From Leucobacter sp. (GTDB lineage Bacteria; Actinomycetota; Actinomycetes; Actinomycetales; Microbacteriaceae): a stretch of DNA of 7,557 nt. The notes beneath the pieces are model-generated. The model was not told where the DNA came from, made no database searches, and was given only the letters and a program-made list of their open reading frames with translations. The stretch is from assembly GCA_017990305.1 (NCBI GenBank), contig JAGNOB010000073.1, positions 1-7,557 of the forward strand, given 5' to 3'. The translations under genes were made by a program, and so were the position numbers. Shown here one piece after another: positions 1 to 6,027 of the stretch. Position 1 is the stretch's first letter. Each line of letters opens with the position of its first letter.

Positions 1-777
1 GCGCATGTCCTTGCGCAGCAGTTCGAGTGGGTTACCTGCGCGCTCGGGATCAGCATCTTGCGCAAACGTCGTGCCAGCGGGAAGCGCGACTCCGAGCTTG
101 CCGAGCACCTGCACTGCGCGGTCGTGCTTGCCACGACTCACAAGGAAGTAGGGCGATTCCGGTACCCAGAACGCGACAACGATAACCCAGAGGCATGCGA
201 CCGCCGCAGCGAACGCGACGACCTGCCAGCCAGCCTCAGCGAACAGGGTGGTGACGCCGATTGCCACGAGCGTGCCGATCGGCCAGCCGATCGAGAGCAG
301 AACTGCGGCGCGGCCGCGCTGCTTCGATGGCATGAGCTCGAGGAAGTACGGGAAGACGACAGTGTACGCACCGGCAAGCGCGAAACCCGAAAGTACGCGC
401 AGCCCGACGAGAGCCTCAAAATTGGGCGCGAGTGGCACGAGTGCGGCGATCACCCCGTAGGCGATGAAGCTCACGATGGTGACTGGGCGACGTCCGACGC
501 GGTCGGCGATCGGCCCCCAGATCAGCGCACCTGGAATCATGCCGATCGCAACGGCCGAGAGCACCAGGCCGAGCTTGGTCTCGTCGAGCCCGAAGTGGTT
601 GGACACGTCGCCCGCGACGTACACCAGAGCAAGCTGTTCCCAAGACTCGATGACGAAGATCACGAACATCGCGATGACGATGCGCATGTGGGCCGGAGTG
701 AAGCGCATCCGTTCGTAGACGTCCTGAAGCGCGACTGGCGCTGTGGCGCGGGTCGCAGATGCAGTGTTGGGTTCCAA
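1..777 (-). CDS. MFS transporter, sugar-porter/aromatic-acid-symporter type (3' end outside window)
   Basis: The 259 visible residues form the N-terminal half of a major facilitator superfamily permease, with six hydrophobic segments at about 33-52, 67-88, 98-115, 122-145, 158-178 and 183-205. The loop between TM2 and TM3 carries the MFS signature (G88, D92-R93, G95-R96-R97). TM4 is followed by an RGR motif (154-156), and TM6 by PESPYFLVSRGK (206-217), typical of the Sugar_tr branch that includes sugar, aromatic acid and niacin porters. The start is a TTG at 775-777. It is chosen because AAAGGAG lies 5 nt upstream, no other start codon lies between it and the in-frame stop at 811-813, and the next in-frame ATG (residue 24) would remove part of the cytoplasmic N-terminus. 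The gene follows another MFS gene on the same strand after a 121-nt gap. The substrate cannot be told from sequence. It is a cytoplasmic-membrane secondary transporter and the C-terminal half lies beyond base 1. Confidence 0.9.
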   Translation of the reverse strand, partial: MEPNTASATRATAPVALQDVYERMRFTPAHMRIVIAMFVIFVIESWEQLALVYVAGDVSNHFGLDETKLGLVLSAVAIGMIPGALIWGPIADRVGRRPVTIVSFIAYGVIAALVPLAPNFEALVGLRVLSGFALAGAYTVVFPYFLELMPSKQRGRAAVLLSIGWPIGTLVAIGVTTLFAEAGWQVVAFAAAVACLWVIVVAFWVPESPYFLVSRGKHDRAVQVLGKLGVALPAGTTFAQDADPERAGNPLELLRKDMR

Positions 778-782
778 CGAGA

Positions 783-789
783 CTCCTTT
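783..789 (-). promoter_or_regulatory. Shine-Dalgarno AAAGGAG for the TTG-started MFS gene
   Basis: The minus strand reads AAAGGAG, then five bases (tctcg), then TTG. This is the strongest ribosome binding site in the stretch and decides the otherwise unusual TTG start. The 121-nt gap between the two MFS genes (778-898) shows no clear intrinsic terminator and no convincing -35/-10 pair, so read-through from the upstream MFS gene is possible. Confidence 0.7.
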
Positions 790-898
790 GTCGATCGATA
801 CGGTTCGGAGTCAACCTAGGTGACGGCTCGGCGGAGGCGCTGTGCGAGCGGCACGGTCTGCAAGGCCGCGTCTGTGCCGCCCGCACCTATGCGCGTGG

Positions 899-2305
899 TT
901 AGCGCAGCGTGCGCCCGTACTTCTGCATCCAGTTCCGGGTCTTCCGGCGCTCGACGAATATTCCTAACAGCCCAATGATCCAGAGCGGGATCTGCACGGC
1001 GAACGCAAGCTTGAATGCGTGCAGCGAATAGGTTTCTGGCGAGCCTGCGCCCTGAAGATCGAGCACGATGCCAACCGCCATCATGCCGATGAGGCCCGCG
1101 GTGAAGCCACCGGTGTTCACAAACCCAGTACCGAAACCGGAGAAACTCCGTGGCGTGTGCGAGCGCGCAACCTCGAAGGCGATCATCGAGGAGGGGCCAC
1201 CAACCGGAATGATCACGATGAGCGCGATAATGAGCCAGGCCGGCGGCATGCCCGGCCACAGGATCACGGCGAGCCACGTCCCCATGATGAGGAGAGTGAG
1301 TACAACCGTGAGTTCGACGCGCCGTTCGATGAACCGGGAGCTGATCGGCCCGAGGACAAGCCCCGCGACCATCGACGAAATGACCGTGATGCTCAGCAGG
1401 CTGCTCGCAGCCGGCGTGCTCAGGCCGAGCCCGCCAGTCAGGAAGGGCGTGCCCCAGAGCAGCAGAAAGATCTGCAGCGGGAACGGGGTGACGAAGTGAA
1501 TCCAGTACGCGAGCCGCACACCAGGAATGGACAGCAACCTACGGAGGCGCATTCCGAATGGTTCTTGCCCGTTGCTCCGTGGACGAGTGACACGTCTGCC
1601 GTTGACGATGGGAATCATGCTGGTTTCGGGCGGTGCCATCGTCACCGATGTCACGGGGGCTCCGGCGAGATCCGCAGAACGCTTCGTGATCGTGCCGACG
1701 TGCCTCGTCATGCGCTCGAAGACGGTGGGGAGTCCCGGTGCATCACGCAGCACTACCACCCCAATCAGGGTCACCAGCAGGCCGACCGCGACGACGCCGA
1801 GGAAACCACCCATCCAGCCGAGGGTCGCTACCGCAAATGCGAGCGGCGTCACCGAAACAAGTTGGCCAACCTGACCGATGAGCCCGGTGACCTGGCCCAG
1901 CGTCGGCAGTTGGCGCGGCTTAAACCACTCGGGCAGCATGCGCATGACCGCTGTGAAGGTACACGCGTCGCCGGCTCCCACGAGCACGCGAGCGAGGATC
2001 GCGAGTTCGACGTTCGTGACGGTAGCCATGGCAATCTGCCCCGCCATCATGAGCACCGCCCCGGTGAGAATCAGCACGCTCGAGCCGTAACGGTCGAGGA
2101 GTATTCCAACTGGGATCTGGCACGCAGCGTAGACGAGGAGCTGAATCACCGGGAAGGCCGCAAGCGTCGAGGCGTCGATCCCAAAGTGCTCCTGCGCAGC
2201 AGGTCCAAGTGCTGATAGCGAAGACCTGTTCACAATGGCGATCGCGTAGAGTGTGACCGCTGTGCCCCAGACCACCCACGGAAGCAGTGGTTTCGAAGAG
2301 CTCAT
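899..2305 (-). CDS. MFS permease, 12 predicted TM helices, unknown substrate
   Basis: This 468-residue integral membrane protein has about six hydrophobic segments between residues 10 and 186, a long hydrophilic central loop (about 187-262), and six more between 263 and 452. That is the classical 6+6 MFS layout at normal family length. The motif-A position between TM2 and TM3 reads GILLDRYGSSV (68-76 core), keeping D71-R72-G74 but lacking the usual RR. The TM4 region has RVLVGAGDA (106-114). The C-terminal half carries a Gly-rich segment (FGTGFVNTGG, 391-400). The central loop is Arg/Thr/Pro-rich and longer than usual. No substrate signature is visible. The ATG at 2303-2305 is preceded by no Shine-Dalgarno-like sequence, which suggests a leaderless message. 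The gene sits between the GNAT gene and the second MFS gene, all on the minus strand. It could be an exporter or an uptake porter. Confidence 0.88.
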   Translation of the reverse strand: MSSSKPLLPWVVWGTAVTLYAIAIVNRSSLSALGPAAQEHFGIDASTLAAFPVIQLLVYAACQIPVGILLDRYGSSVLILTGAVLMMAGQIAMATVTNVELAILARVLVGAGDACTFTAVMRMLPEWFKPRQLPTLGQVTGLIGQVGQLVSVTPLAFAVATLGWMGGFLGVVAVGLLVTLIGVVVLRDAPGLPTVFERMTRHVGTITKRSADLAGAPVTSVTMAPPETSMIPIVNGRRVTRPRSNGQEPFGMRLRRLLSIPGVRLAYWIHFVTPFPLQIFLLLWGTPFLTGGLGLSTPAASSLLSITVISSMVAGLVLGPISSRFIERRVELTVVLTLLIMGTWLAVILWPGMPPAWLIIALIVIIPVGGPSSMIAFEVARSHTPRSFSGFGTGFVNTGGFTAGLIGMMAVGIVLDLQGAGSPETYSLHAFKLAFAVQIPLWIIGLLGIFVERRKTRNWMQKYGRTLR

Positions 2306-2312
2306 GTATGCA

Positions 2313-2318
2313 ATGCTA
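2313..2318 (-). promoter_or_regulatory. Possible -10 element (TAGCAT) for the MFS gene
   Basis: On the minus strand TAGCAT fits the TAnnnT -10 pattern and ends 7 nt before the ATG, so transcription would begin at or next to the start codon. That agrees with the lack of a Shine-Dalgarno sequence. No good -35 match is seen at 16-18 nt; the space is occupied by the inverted repeat at 2322-2342. This is inference from pattern only. Confidence 0.35.
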
Positions 2319-2321
2319 CCG

Positions 2322-2342
2322 CCGAGCTGACGCTCAGCTCGG
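2322..2342. repeat. Perfect 9-bp inverted repeat with 3-nt centre
   Basis: The arms ccgagctga (2322-2330) and tcagctcgg (2334-2342) are exactly complementary around cgc. The repeat lies 38 nt beyond the GNAT stop and 17 nt before the MFS ATG. No T-run follows it on either strand, so it is not a classical intrinsic terminator. Its position over the -35/spacer region of the proposed MFS promoter makes a repressor operator plausible. A U-less hairpin terminator for the GNAT message is the alternative. Confidence 0.6.
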
Positions 2343-2379
2343 TCACGGGATCGGCGCGTGGTCCGGTCGCCGCGGTCCG

Positions 2380-2925
2380 CTAGCGCGGGGGCAGCGGCGG
2401 GCCGTCGGGGAAGTCGCTGCGAGTGAGGTCCAAGAACATGGCCCCCTCGAGGGCGCCACCTGGCCGCACCTGATAGTCGCGCAGCACACCGATGCGCTGG
2501 AAGCCGAGCCGCTCGTAGCTGCGGATCGCGCCGTCGTTGTTGACGTTTGGGTCGAGCGTCACGCGCGTCACACCGTTGGCGAACTCATGGCGGATCGCGA
2601 GCGCGAGCGCCTCCTCACCGATGCGCCTGCCTCTGAAGCGGGTGCCGATGAAGAGGTGCATGACTGTGGTCGGATATTCGGGATCCTCCCCGCGCAGCAC
2701 GAACATCGCACCGGCGCACTCCCCCGCGATCTCAATAATGCGTGTCACCTCGACCGCGTCAATGAACTCCTGCTGCACGCGCTCTCGCGTGTAGCCCACC
2801 CACCAGAACGCAACCTCTGGTTCGAGCAGGATCTCGAGCAGCGGCTCAAGATCGGCTTGGACAGGGGCGCGAAGTGATACGAGCGGGCCGACGATGGCAG
2901 CTTCGGGGAGCACAGTTGCAGACAT
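2380..2925 (-). CDS. GNAT-family N-acetyltransferase (RimJ/AAC(6')-like fold)
   Basis: This 181-residue single-domain protein is predicted to transfer an acetyl group from acetyl-CoA to an amine. Residues 12-30 match the opening strand and helix of the family (LVSLRAPVQADLEPLLE). Motif A, which binds the CoA pyrophosphate, is at 92-109 with RGRRIG (98-103); the usual middle Gly is Arg here. Motif B is LDPNVNNDGAIRSYERLGF (124-142), with the N-x-x-A-x-x-x-Y-x-x-x-G-F arrangement of RimJ and AAC(6')-type enzymes. It ends with a Pro-rich tail (PDGPPLPPR). The acceptor is not predictable; small-molecule amines, antibiotics or protein N-termini all occur in this fold. The gene lies just downstream of the prfA terminator on the same strand, so it probably has its own promoter. 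The ATG is preceded only by GAGG at 2-nt spacing, too close for a good Shine-Dalgarno. Confidence 0.9.
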   Translation of the reverse strand: MSATVLPEAAIVGPLVSLRAPVQADLEPLLEILLEPEVAFWWVGYTRERVQQEFIDAVEVTRIIEIAGECAGAMFVLRGEDPEYPTTVMHLFIGTRFRGRRIGEEALALAIRHEFANGVTRVTLDPNVNNDGAIRSYERLGFQRIGVLRDYQVRPGGALEGAMFLDLTRSDFPDGPPLPPR

Positions 2926-2931
2926 GTCCTC

Positions 2932-2937
2932 AGCGTA
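2932..2937 (-). promoter_or_regulatory. Possible -10 element (TACGCT) for the GNAT gene, leaderless
   Basis: The minus strand has TACGCT six bases before the ATG at 2925, fitting TAnnnT and placing the expected transcription start on or beside the start codon. No recognisable -35 is present at normal spacing (ggcgcg or TGGCGC is all that is there). The call rests on the -10 pattern, the poor Shine-Dalgarno spacing and the terminator just upstream, which implies that a new promoter is needed. Confidence 0.35.
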
Positions 2938-2964
2938 GTGCGAATCGGACCAGGCGCGCCACGT

Positions 2965-3012
2965 AAAAACCCTGGTGGGCTGCAGCTACGAAGCATGCAA
3001 CCCACCAGGGTT
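2965..3012 (-). terminator. Intrinsic terminator after prfA
   Basis: A 12-bp perfect stem is formed by aaccctggtggg (2968-2979) and cccaccagggtt (3001-3012). After one mismatch, the inner tgca arms (2981-2984 and 2996-2999) can add four more pairs. On the minus strand the hairpin is followed by a T-run complementary to the five A residues at 2965-2969, and it begins 16 nt beyond the prfA stop. It is the clearest Rho-independent terminator in the window and closes the rho-prfA transcription unit. Read on the plus strand it has only a short TT, so it is directional. Confidence 0.88.
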
Positions 3013-3027
3013 CTCGTCGAGTGGGAA

Positions 3028-4101
3028 CTACTGGCCCAGCGCTTTGAGCCGCTCTTCTTCGTCCATGCGAATGCACGACTCGATGATTGGCTCCATCGCC
3101 CCGTTCATCACGTGATCAAGGTTGTAAGCCTTGTACCCCGTGCGGTGATCCGCGATGCGGTTCTCCGGGAAGTTGTATGTGCGGATGCGCTCAGAGCGAT
3201 CCATCGTGCGGATCTGGCTTGATCGGTACGCGCTCGCCTCGGCCGCTGCTTCCTCTGCGAGCCGCGCGAGGAGACGTGCGCGCAGCACTCGCATGCCCGC
3301 CTCGCGGTTCTGCAGCTGCGACTTCTCGTTCTGCATCGCGACAACGATACCTGTCGGGAGGTGGGTGATGCGGACAGCGGAGTCGGTGGTGTTCACTGAC
3401 TGGCCGCCGGGGCCGCTCGAACGGTACACGTCGATCTTCAGATCGTTCTGGCTGATCTCGACCTCTTCGGCCTCATCGGGCTCCGGGTACACAAGCACGC
3501 CCGTCGTGGAGGTATGGATACGCCCCTGCGACTCGGTGACTGGCACGCGCTGCACGCGGTGCACGCCGCCCTCGTACTTGAGGTGCGCCCAAACGCCCTG
3601 CGAGGGGTCGCTCGCATTCGATTTGATCGCGATCTGGACGTTCTTGTAGCCGCCGAGGTCGCTCTCATCCTTCTCAAGGATCTCGGACTTCCACCCCTTG
3701 GATTCTGCGTAGTGCATATACATGCGCAGCAGATCTGCTCCGAAGAGCGCGGACTCGGCGCCGCCCTCGCCACCCTTGATCTCAAGAATCACGTCGCGAG
3801 CGTCATCCGGGTCACGTGGAATCAGGAGGCGACGAACCTTTTCCTGGGCATCCGCGAGCTGGGTTTCCAGCTCGGGAACTTCCTCGGCGAAGGCATCATC
3901 TTCCTTCGCGAGTTCGCGAGCGGCCTCCAGATCCTCACCGAGATGCACCCAGTGTTCGTATGCGACCTTGATCTTGCTCAGCTCCGCGTAGCGACGGTTG
4001 ACCTTCTTCGCCCTCGCCGCATCAGCGTGCAACGCGGGGTCGGCGAGGTCATCCTGCAATCGGAGGTGCTCCGCGAGGAGCCCTTCTACCTGCTCAAACA
4101 C
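3028..4101 (-). CDS. prfA: Peptide chain release factor 1 (RF1)
   Basis: RF1 recognises UAA and UAG stop codons on the ribosome and triggers peptidyl-tRNA hydrolysis. The 357-residue length matches the family. An N-terminal coiled-coil-rich domain (about 1-100) is followed by the PCRF region with [13 protein letters not shown] (108-120). The codon-recognition tripeptide is PVT (187-189) in the context [12 protein letters not shown]. This is the RF1 P-x-T type, not the RF2 SPF type. The catalytic GGQ is at 232-234 ([17 protein letters not shown]). The C-terminal part keeps the [12 protein letters not shown] block (309-320). The start is GTG (4099-4101), only 15 nt after the rho-like stop, with a weak purine-rich AGAAG upstream, so it is probably co-transcribed with the rho-like gene. 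No prmC (the GGQ methyltransferase often found next) follows; a terminator does. Confidence 0.98.
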   Translation of the reverse strand: MFEQVEGLLAEHLRLQDDLADPALHADAARAKKVNRRYAELSKIKVAYEHWVHLGEDLEAARELAKEDDAFAEEVPELETQLADAQEKVRRLLIPRDPDDARDVILEIKGGEGGAESALFGADLLRMYMHYAESKGWKSEILEKDESDLGGYKNVQIAIKSNASDPSQGVWAHLKYEGGVHRVQRVPVTESQGRIHTSTTGVLVYPEPDEAEEVEISQNDLKIDVYRSSGPGGQSVNTTDSAVRITHLPTGIVVAMQNEKSQLQNREAGMRVLRARLLARLAEEAAAEASAYRSSQIRTMDRSERIRTYNFPENRIADHRTGYKAYNLDHVMNGAMEPIIESCIRMDEEERLKALGQ

Positions 4102-4116
4102 TGTTCTTCTGCTGCC

Positions 4117-6027
4117 TTAGAACGAGATCGTGTATGACTTCTCAGCGTTGACCTCGGGAGCCGTGCGGCTTCCGGAGACCTTCACAAAGCTGTTCGCTGC
4201 CGGGGTGAGCTCGCGCAGGAGATCCTTGTCCCCCGCGACACCGGTGTGGGTGCGCGCAGTCGCGAGCAGGGTGAGCGAGCCACCGTTCTCGAGATTACGT
4301 GCTGATCCGAGCAGACGCTTCGCCTGCGCCACCGCGAGAGCCTGGATGGCTTCGGGCGTGCTGCGCGAACCTGACTGGTTCTGCAGGTACGCGTGCGCGA
4401 GGTCAGTGAGGGAGTCAAGCAGCACGACGACGTCGTGGCCGAGCTCGACAAGGCGGCTCGCCCGGTCAATCGCGAGCTCAGCAACCGTGGCCTGATCCTC
4501 AGCGGCACGATCGAAGCTCGCGGCAATCACTTCGCCGCTCACGGTGCGCTGCAGGTGAGTCACTTCCTCGGGACGAGCGTTCGTCAGTACGAGCAGGAGA
4601 TGCACCTCGGGCGCGTTCGCCGTGACCGCAGCAGCGAGCTCGGAGAGCACACGAGTCGCGGGAATGCTCGCGGGCAGTGCGACGATTGCTCGCTGGCCGA
4701 GGCCCATGGGAGCGTGCTCGTCGATCTTCGCGCCAATGCTGTCGGCATTCCCGGTCGCGAATCGCAGCGGCTGCTCCGGGAAGATCGCCGTCATCTCGGT
4801 GATCTCGGCGCGCTTCTCGGTCTCCTCGACCGACTTGCCGTTCACCGAGTCGATTTTGACGATCGCGTTGTACTTCTGGCGCCCGCCGCTGTCGCCCTCG
4901 CGCGGCTGGCGGATAGCACCGACGATCGCGTCGCCACGGCGCAGGCCGTACTTCTTCACCTGGCCGAGCGCAACGTACACGTCAGAGACGCCCGGGAGGT
5001 AGCCACTGGTGCGGACGAACGCGTAGTTGTCAAGCACATCAAGGATGCCGGCGACGGGCAGCAGCACGTCGTCCTCAGCGATCTCCATCTCAAGGTCGTC
5101 TCCGCCCCGACGCTTGCGGTCGCGCTGACGGGTGCGGCTCGAGCGTGAACCGCTCTCCTGCTTGTTGTTGTCGGACTTGTCGCCCTGGGACTGCTTGTCG
5201 CCCTGGGACTGCTTGTCGCCCTGGGACTGCTTGTCGGCTTCCGCCTTGCTGGCGTCAGCCTTCGCGCTGTCGGCCTTCGCCGAGTCAGCCTTAGAGCTGT
5301 CGTTCTTGGCACCGTTCTGGTTGCCTCGACCGCGTGACTTCGACTCCTCGGCCGGTGCCTGTGCTTCGCCCTCGGCCTGCTCGGTTGCCTGGGTCGCGCG
5401 ACGGCGGGTGCGGCGAGCAGGAGGCGTCTCAGCTTCGTCGGTGGATGCGGCGTCAGTTGCGGGCTTCGCGACCTCGGCGTCTGCCTCGGCAGGCTGCTCG
5501 GCCGGCGCTGCTGCCTCGGCCGCAACGACAGCCTCTGGCTCTGCGGCGACGGCGGCCTTGCGCGAACGCGTTGCACGCTTCTTCGGCGCCTCAGCAGCGG
5601 GTGCGTCGGCGGCGGGTGCCTCCGCAGCGGGTTCATCCGCAACGGGAGCCTCTGCGGCTTCAGCGGCCTTCGCCGCGGCTGCCTTTGCCGAAGCTGCGGT
5701 CTTCGCCTTAGCGGTTGCCTTCGGGGCCTTCGGTTCGACGGCCGCGTCTTCCTCGGCAGGTGCCTCGGCGGGCTCGACCTTCTTGCGCGAACGGGTCGCG
5801 CGCTTCGGCGCTGCCTTCTCGGGGGCGGTCTCTGCGCTGGCAGGGGTGTCGGCGGCGGGTGCTGCCTCGGCTGCGGGTGCTGCCGCCGCGACGGTCACCT
5901 CTACGTCAGCTGCAACCTCGGGGGCTGCGCCAGCAGCTGCTGAGACGCGACGCGACGCACGGCGGCGCACCGGTGCAGCTTCTGCGGTTTCTGCCGCGGG
6001 AGTCTGATCTTCAGGATGTAGTTCCAC
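4117..6027 (-). CDS. rho: Rho-family protein with degenerate ATPase motor (Rho-like, probably not an active helicase)
   Basis: The 636-residue product has three parts. Residues 1-310 are low-complexity Ala/Pro/Glu/Lys/Arg with basic patches (KRATRSRK at 75-82 and 150-157, RRTRRR at 205-210, RKRR at 304-307) and tandem KQSQGD. Residues 318-400 are a good Rho cold-shock RNA-binding domain, keeping the RNP-like NYAFVRT (334-340) and DVYV (349-352). Residues 405-636 align with the Rho RecA-like domain but key residues are changed. P-loop GKT is P456-A457-T458. DERPEEV is NARPEEV (483-489), losing the catalytic Glu. Walker B LLDS (536-539) remains, but the following TRL is TDL. Q- and R-loop signatures are not recognisable, and the protein ends near where the arginine finger should be. 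The usual N-terminal Rho_N helical module is absent. The GTG start has AAGGA 6 nt upstream and an in-frame stop at 6046-6048, so no N-terminal extension is possible. It lies between thrB and prfA, the classical actinobacterial rho locus. RNA binding is likely; ATP-driven termination is not. Confidence 0.9.
   Translation of the reverse strand: MELHPEDQTPAAETAEAAPVRRRASRRVSAAAGAAPEVAADVEVTVAAAAPAAEAAPAADTPASAETAPEKAAPKRATRSRKKVEPAEAPAEEDAAVEPKAPKATAKAKTAASAKAAAAKAAEAAEAPVADEPAAEAPAADAPAAEAPKKRATRSRKAAVAAEPEAVVAAEAAAPAEQPAEADAEVAKPATDAASTDEAETPPARRTRRRATQATEQAEGEAQAPAEESKSRGRGNQNGAKNDSSKADSAKADSAKADASKAEADKQSQGDKQSQGDKQSQGDKSDNNKQESGSRSSRTRQRDRKRRGGDDLEMEIAEDDVLLPVAGILDVLDNYAFVRTSGYLPGVSDVYVALGQVKKYGLRRGDAIVGAIRQPREGDSGGRQKYNAIVKIDSVNGKSVEETEKRAEITEMTAIFPEQPLRFATGNADSIGAKIDEHAPMGLGQRAIVALPASIPATRVLSELAAAVTANAPEVHLLLVLTNARPEEVTHLQRTVSGEVIAASFDRAAEDQATVAELAIDRASRLVELGHDVVVLLDSLTDLAHAYLQNQSGSRSTPEAIQALAVAQAKRLLGSARNLENGGSLTLLATARTHTGVAGDKDLLRELTPAANSFVKVSGSRTAPEVNAEKSYTISF
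5176..5236. repeat. 18-bp tandem repeat, 3 full copies plus 7 bases, inside the rho-like gene
   Basis: The unit cttgtcgccctgggactg occurs at 5176-5193, 5194-5211 and 5212-5229 with no mismatch, followed by cttgtcg (5230-5236). On the minus strand it encodes three KQSQGD hexapeptides (residues 266-283) in the disordered linker just before the cold-shock domain. Exact DNA identity between copies suggests recent slippage. Because the unit is a multiple of three, changes in copy number keep the reading frame. Confidence 0.92.
5236..5295. repeat. Degenerate 15-bp tandem repeat encoding (S/A)KA(D/E)(S/A) pentads
   Basis: It directly abuts the 18-bp repeat. Residues 245-264 of the rho-like protein are four pentads, SKADS-AKADS-AKADA-SKAEA. 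The DNA copies differ at synonymous and non-synonymous sites, so this array is older than the neighbouring KQSQGD array. It alternates Lys with Asp/Glu, making a flexible polyampholyte segment. Confidence 0.75.

Noticed and set aside
58..819. 253-codon plus-strand open frame at the left edge
   Set aside because: It is a shadow of the sugar-porter-like MFS gene, whose minus-strand translation has clear transmembrane segments and MFS motifs.
1019..2215. 398-codon open frame on the plus strand opposite the MFS gene
   Set aside because: Its product is Arg/His/Glu/Asp-rich with no domain character. It is the antisense shadow expected in high-G+C DNA of a real membrane protein gene with clear TM pattern.
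2380..2925. Aminoglycoside 6'-N-acetyltransferase (resistance gene)
   Set aside because: The GNAT motif B resembles AAC(6') enzymes, but the same pattern occurs across RimJ-like acetyltransferases. No resistance-gene context or mobile element is present, so only the fold is called.
5132..6007. 291-codon plus-strand open frame rich in Ala/Ser opposite the rho-like N-terminus
   Set aside because: It is the complement of Ala/Pro/Glu/Lys codons and of the 18-bp repeat (giving SPWDCL repeats). There is no ribosome binding site or family resemblance.
4117..6027. Frameshift or sequencing error as the cause of the degenerate Rho motifs
   Set aside because: Conserved Rho segments before, between and after the altered motifs are all in one frame, and changes are single-residue substitutions at scattered positions. 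The alternative minus frame (4182-4526) does not restore GKT or SGTR.
4117..6027. Ordinary functional transcription termination factor Rho
   Set aside because: The locus and cold-shock domain suggest this at first sight, but the P-loop Lys, catalytic Glu and arginine finger are all absent, so the standard product name would mislead.
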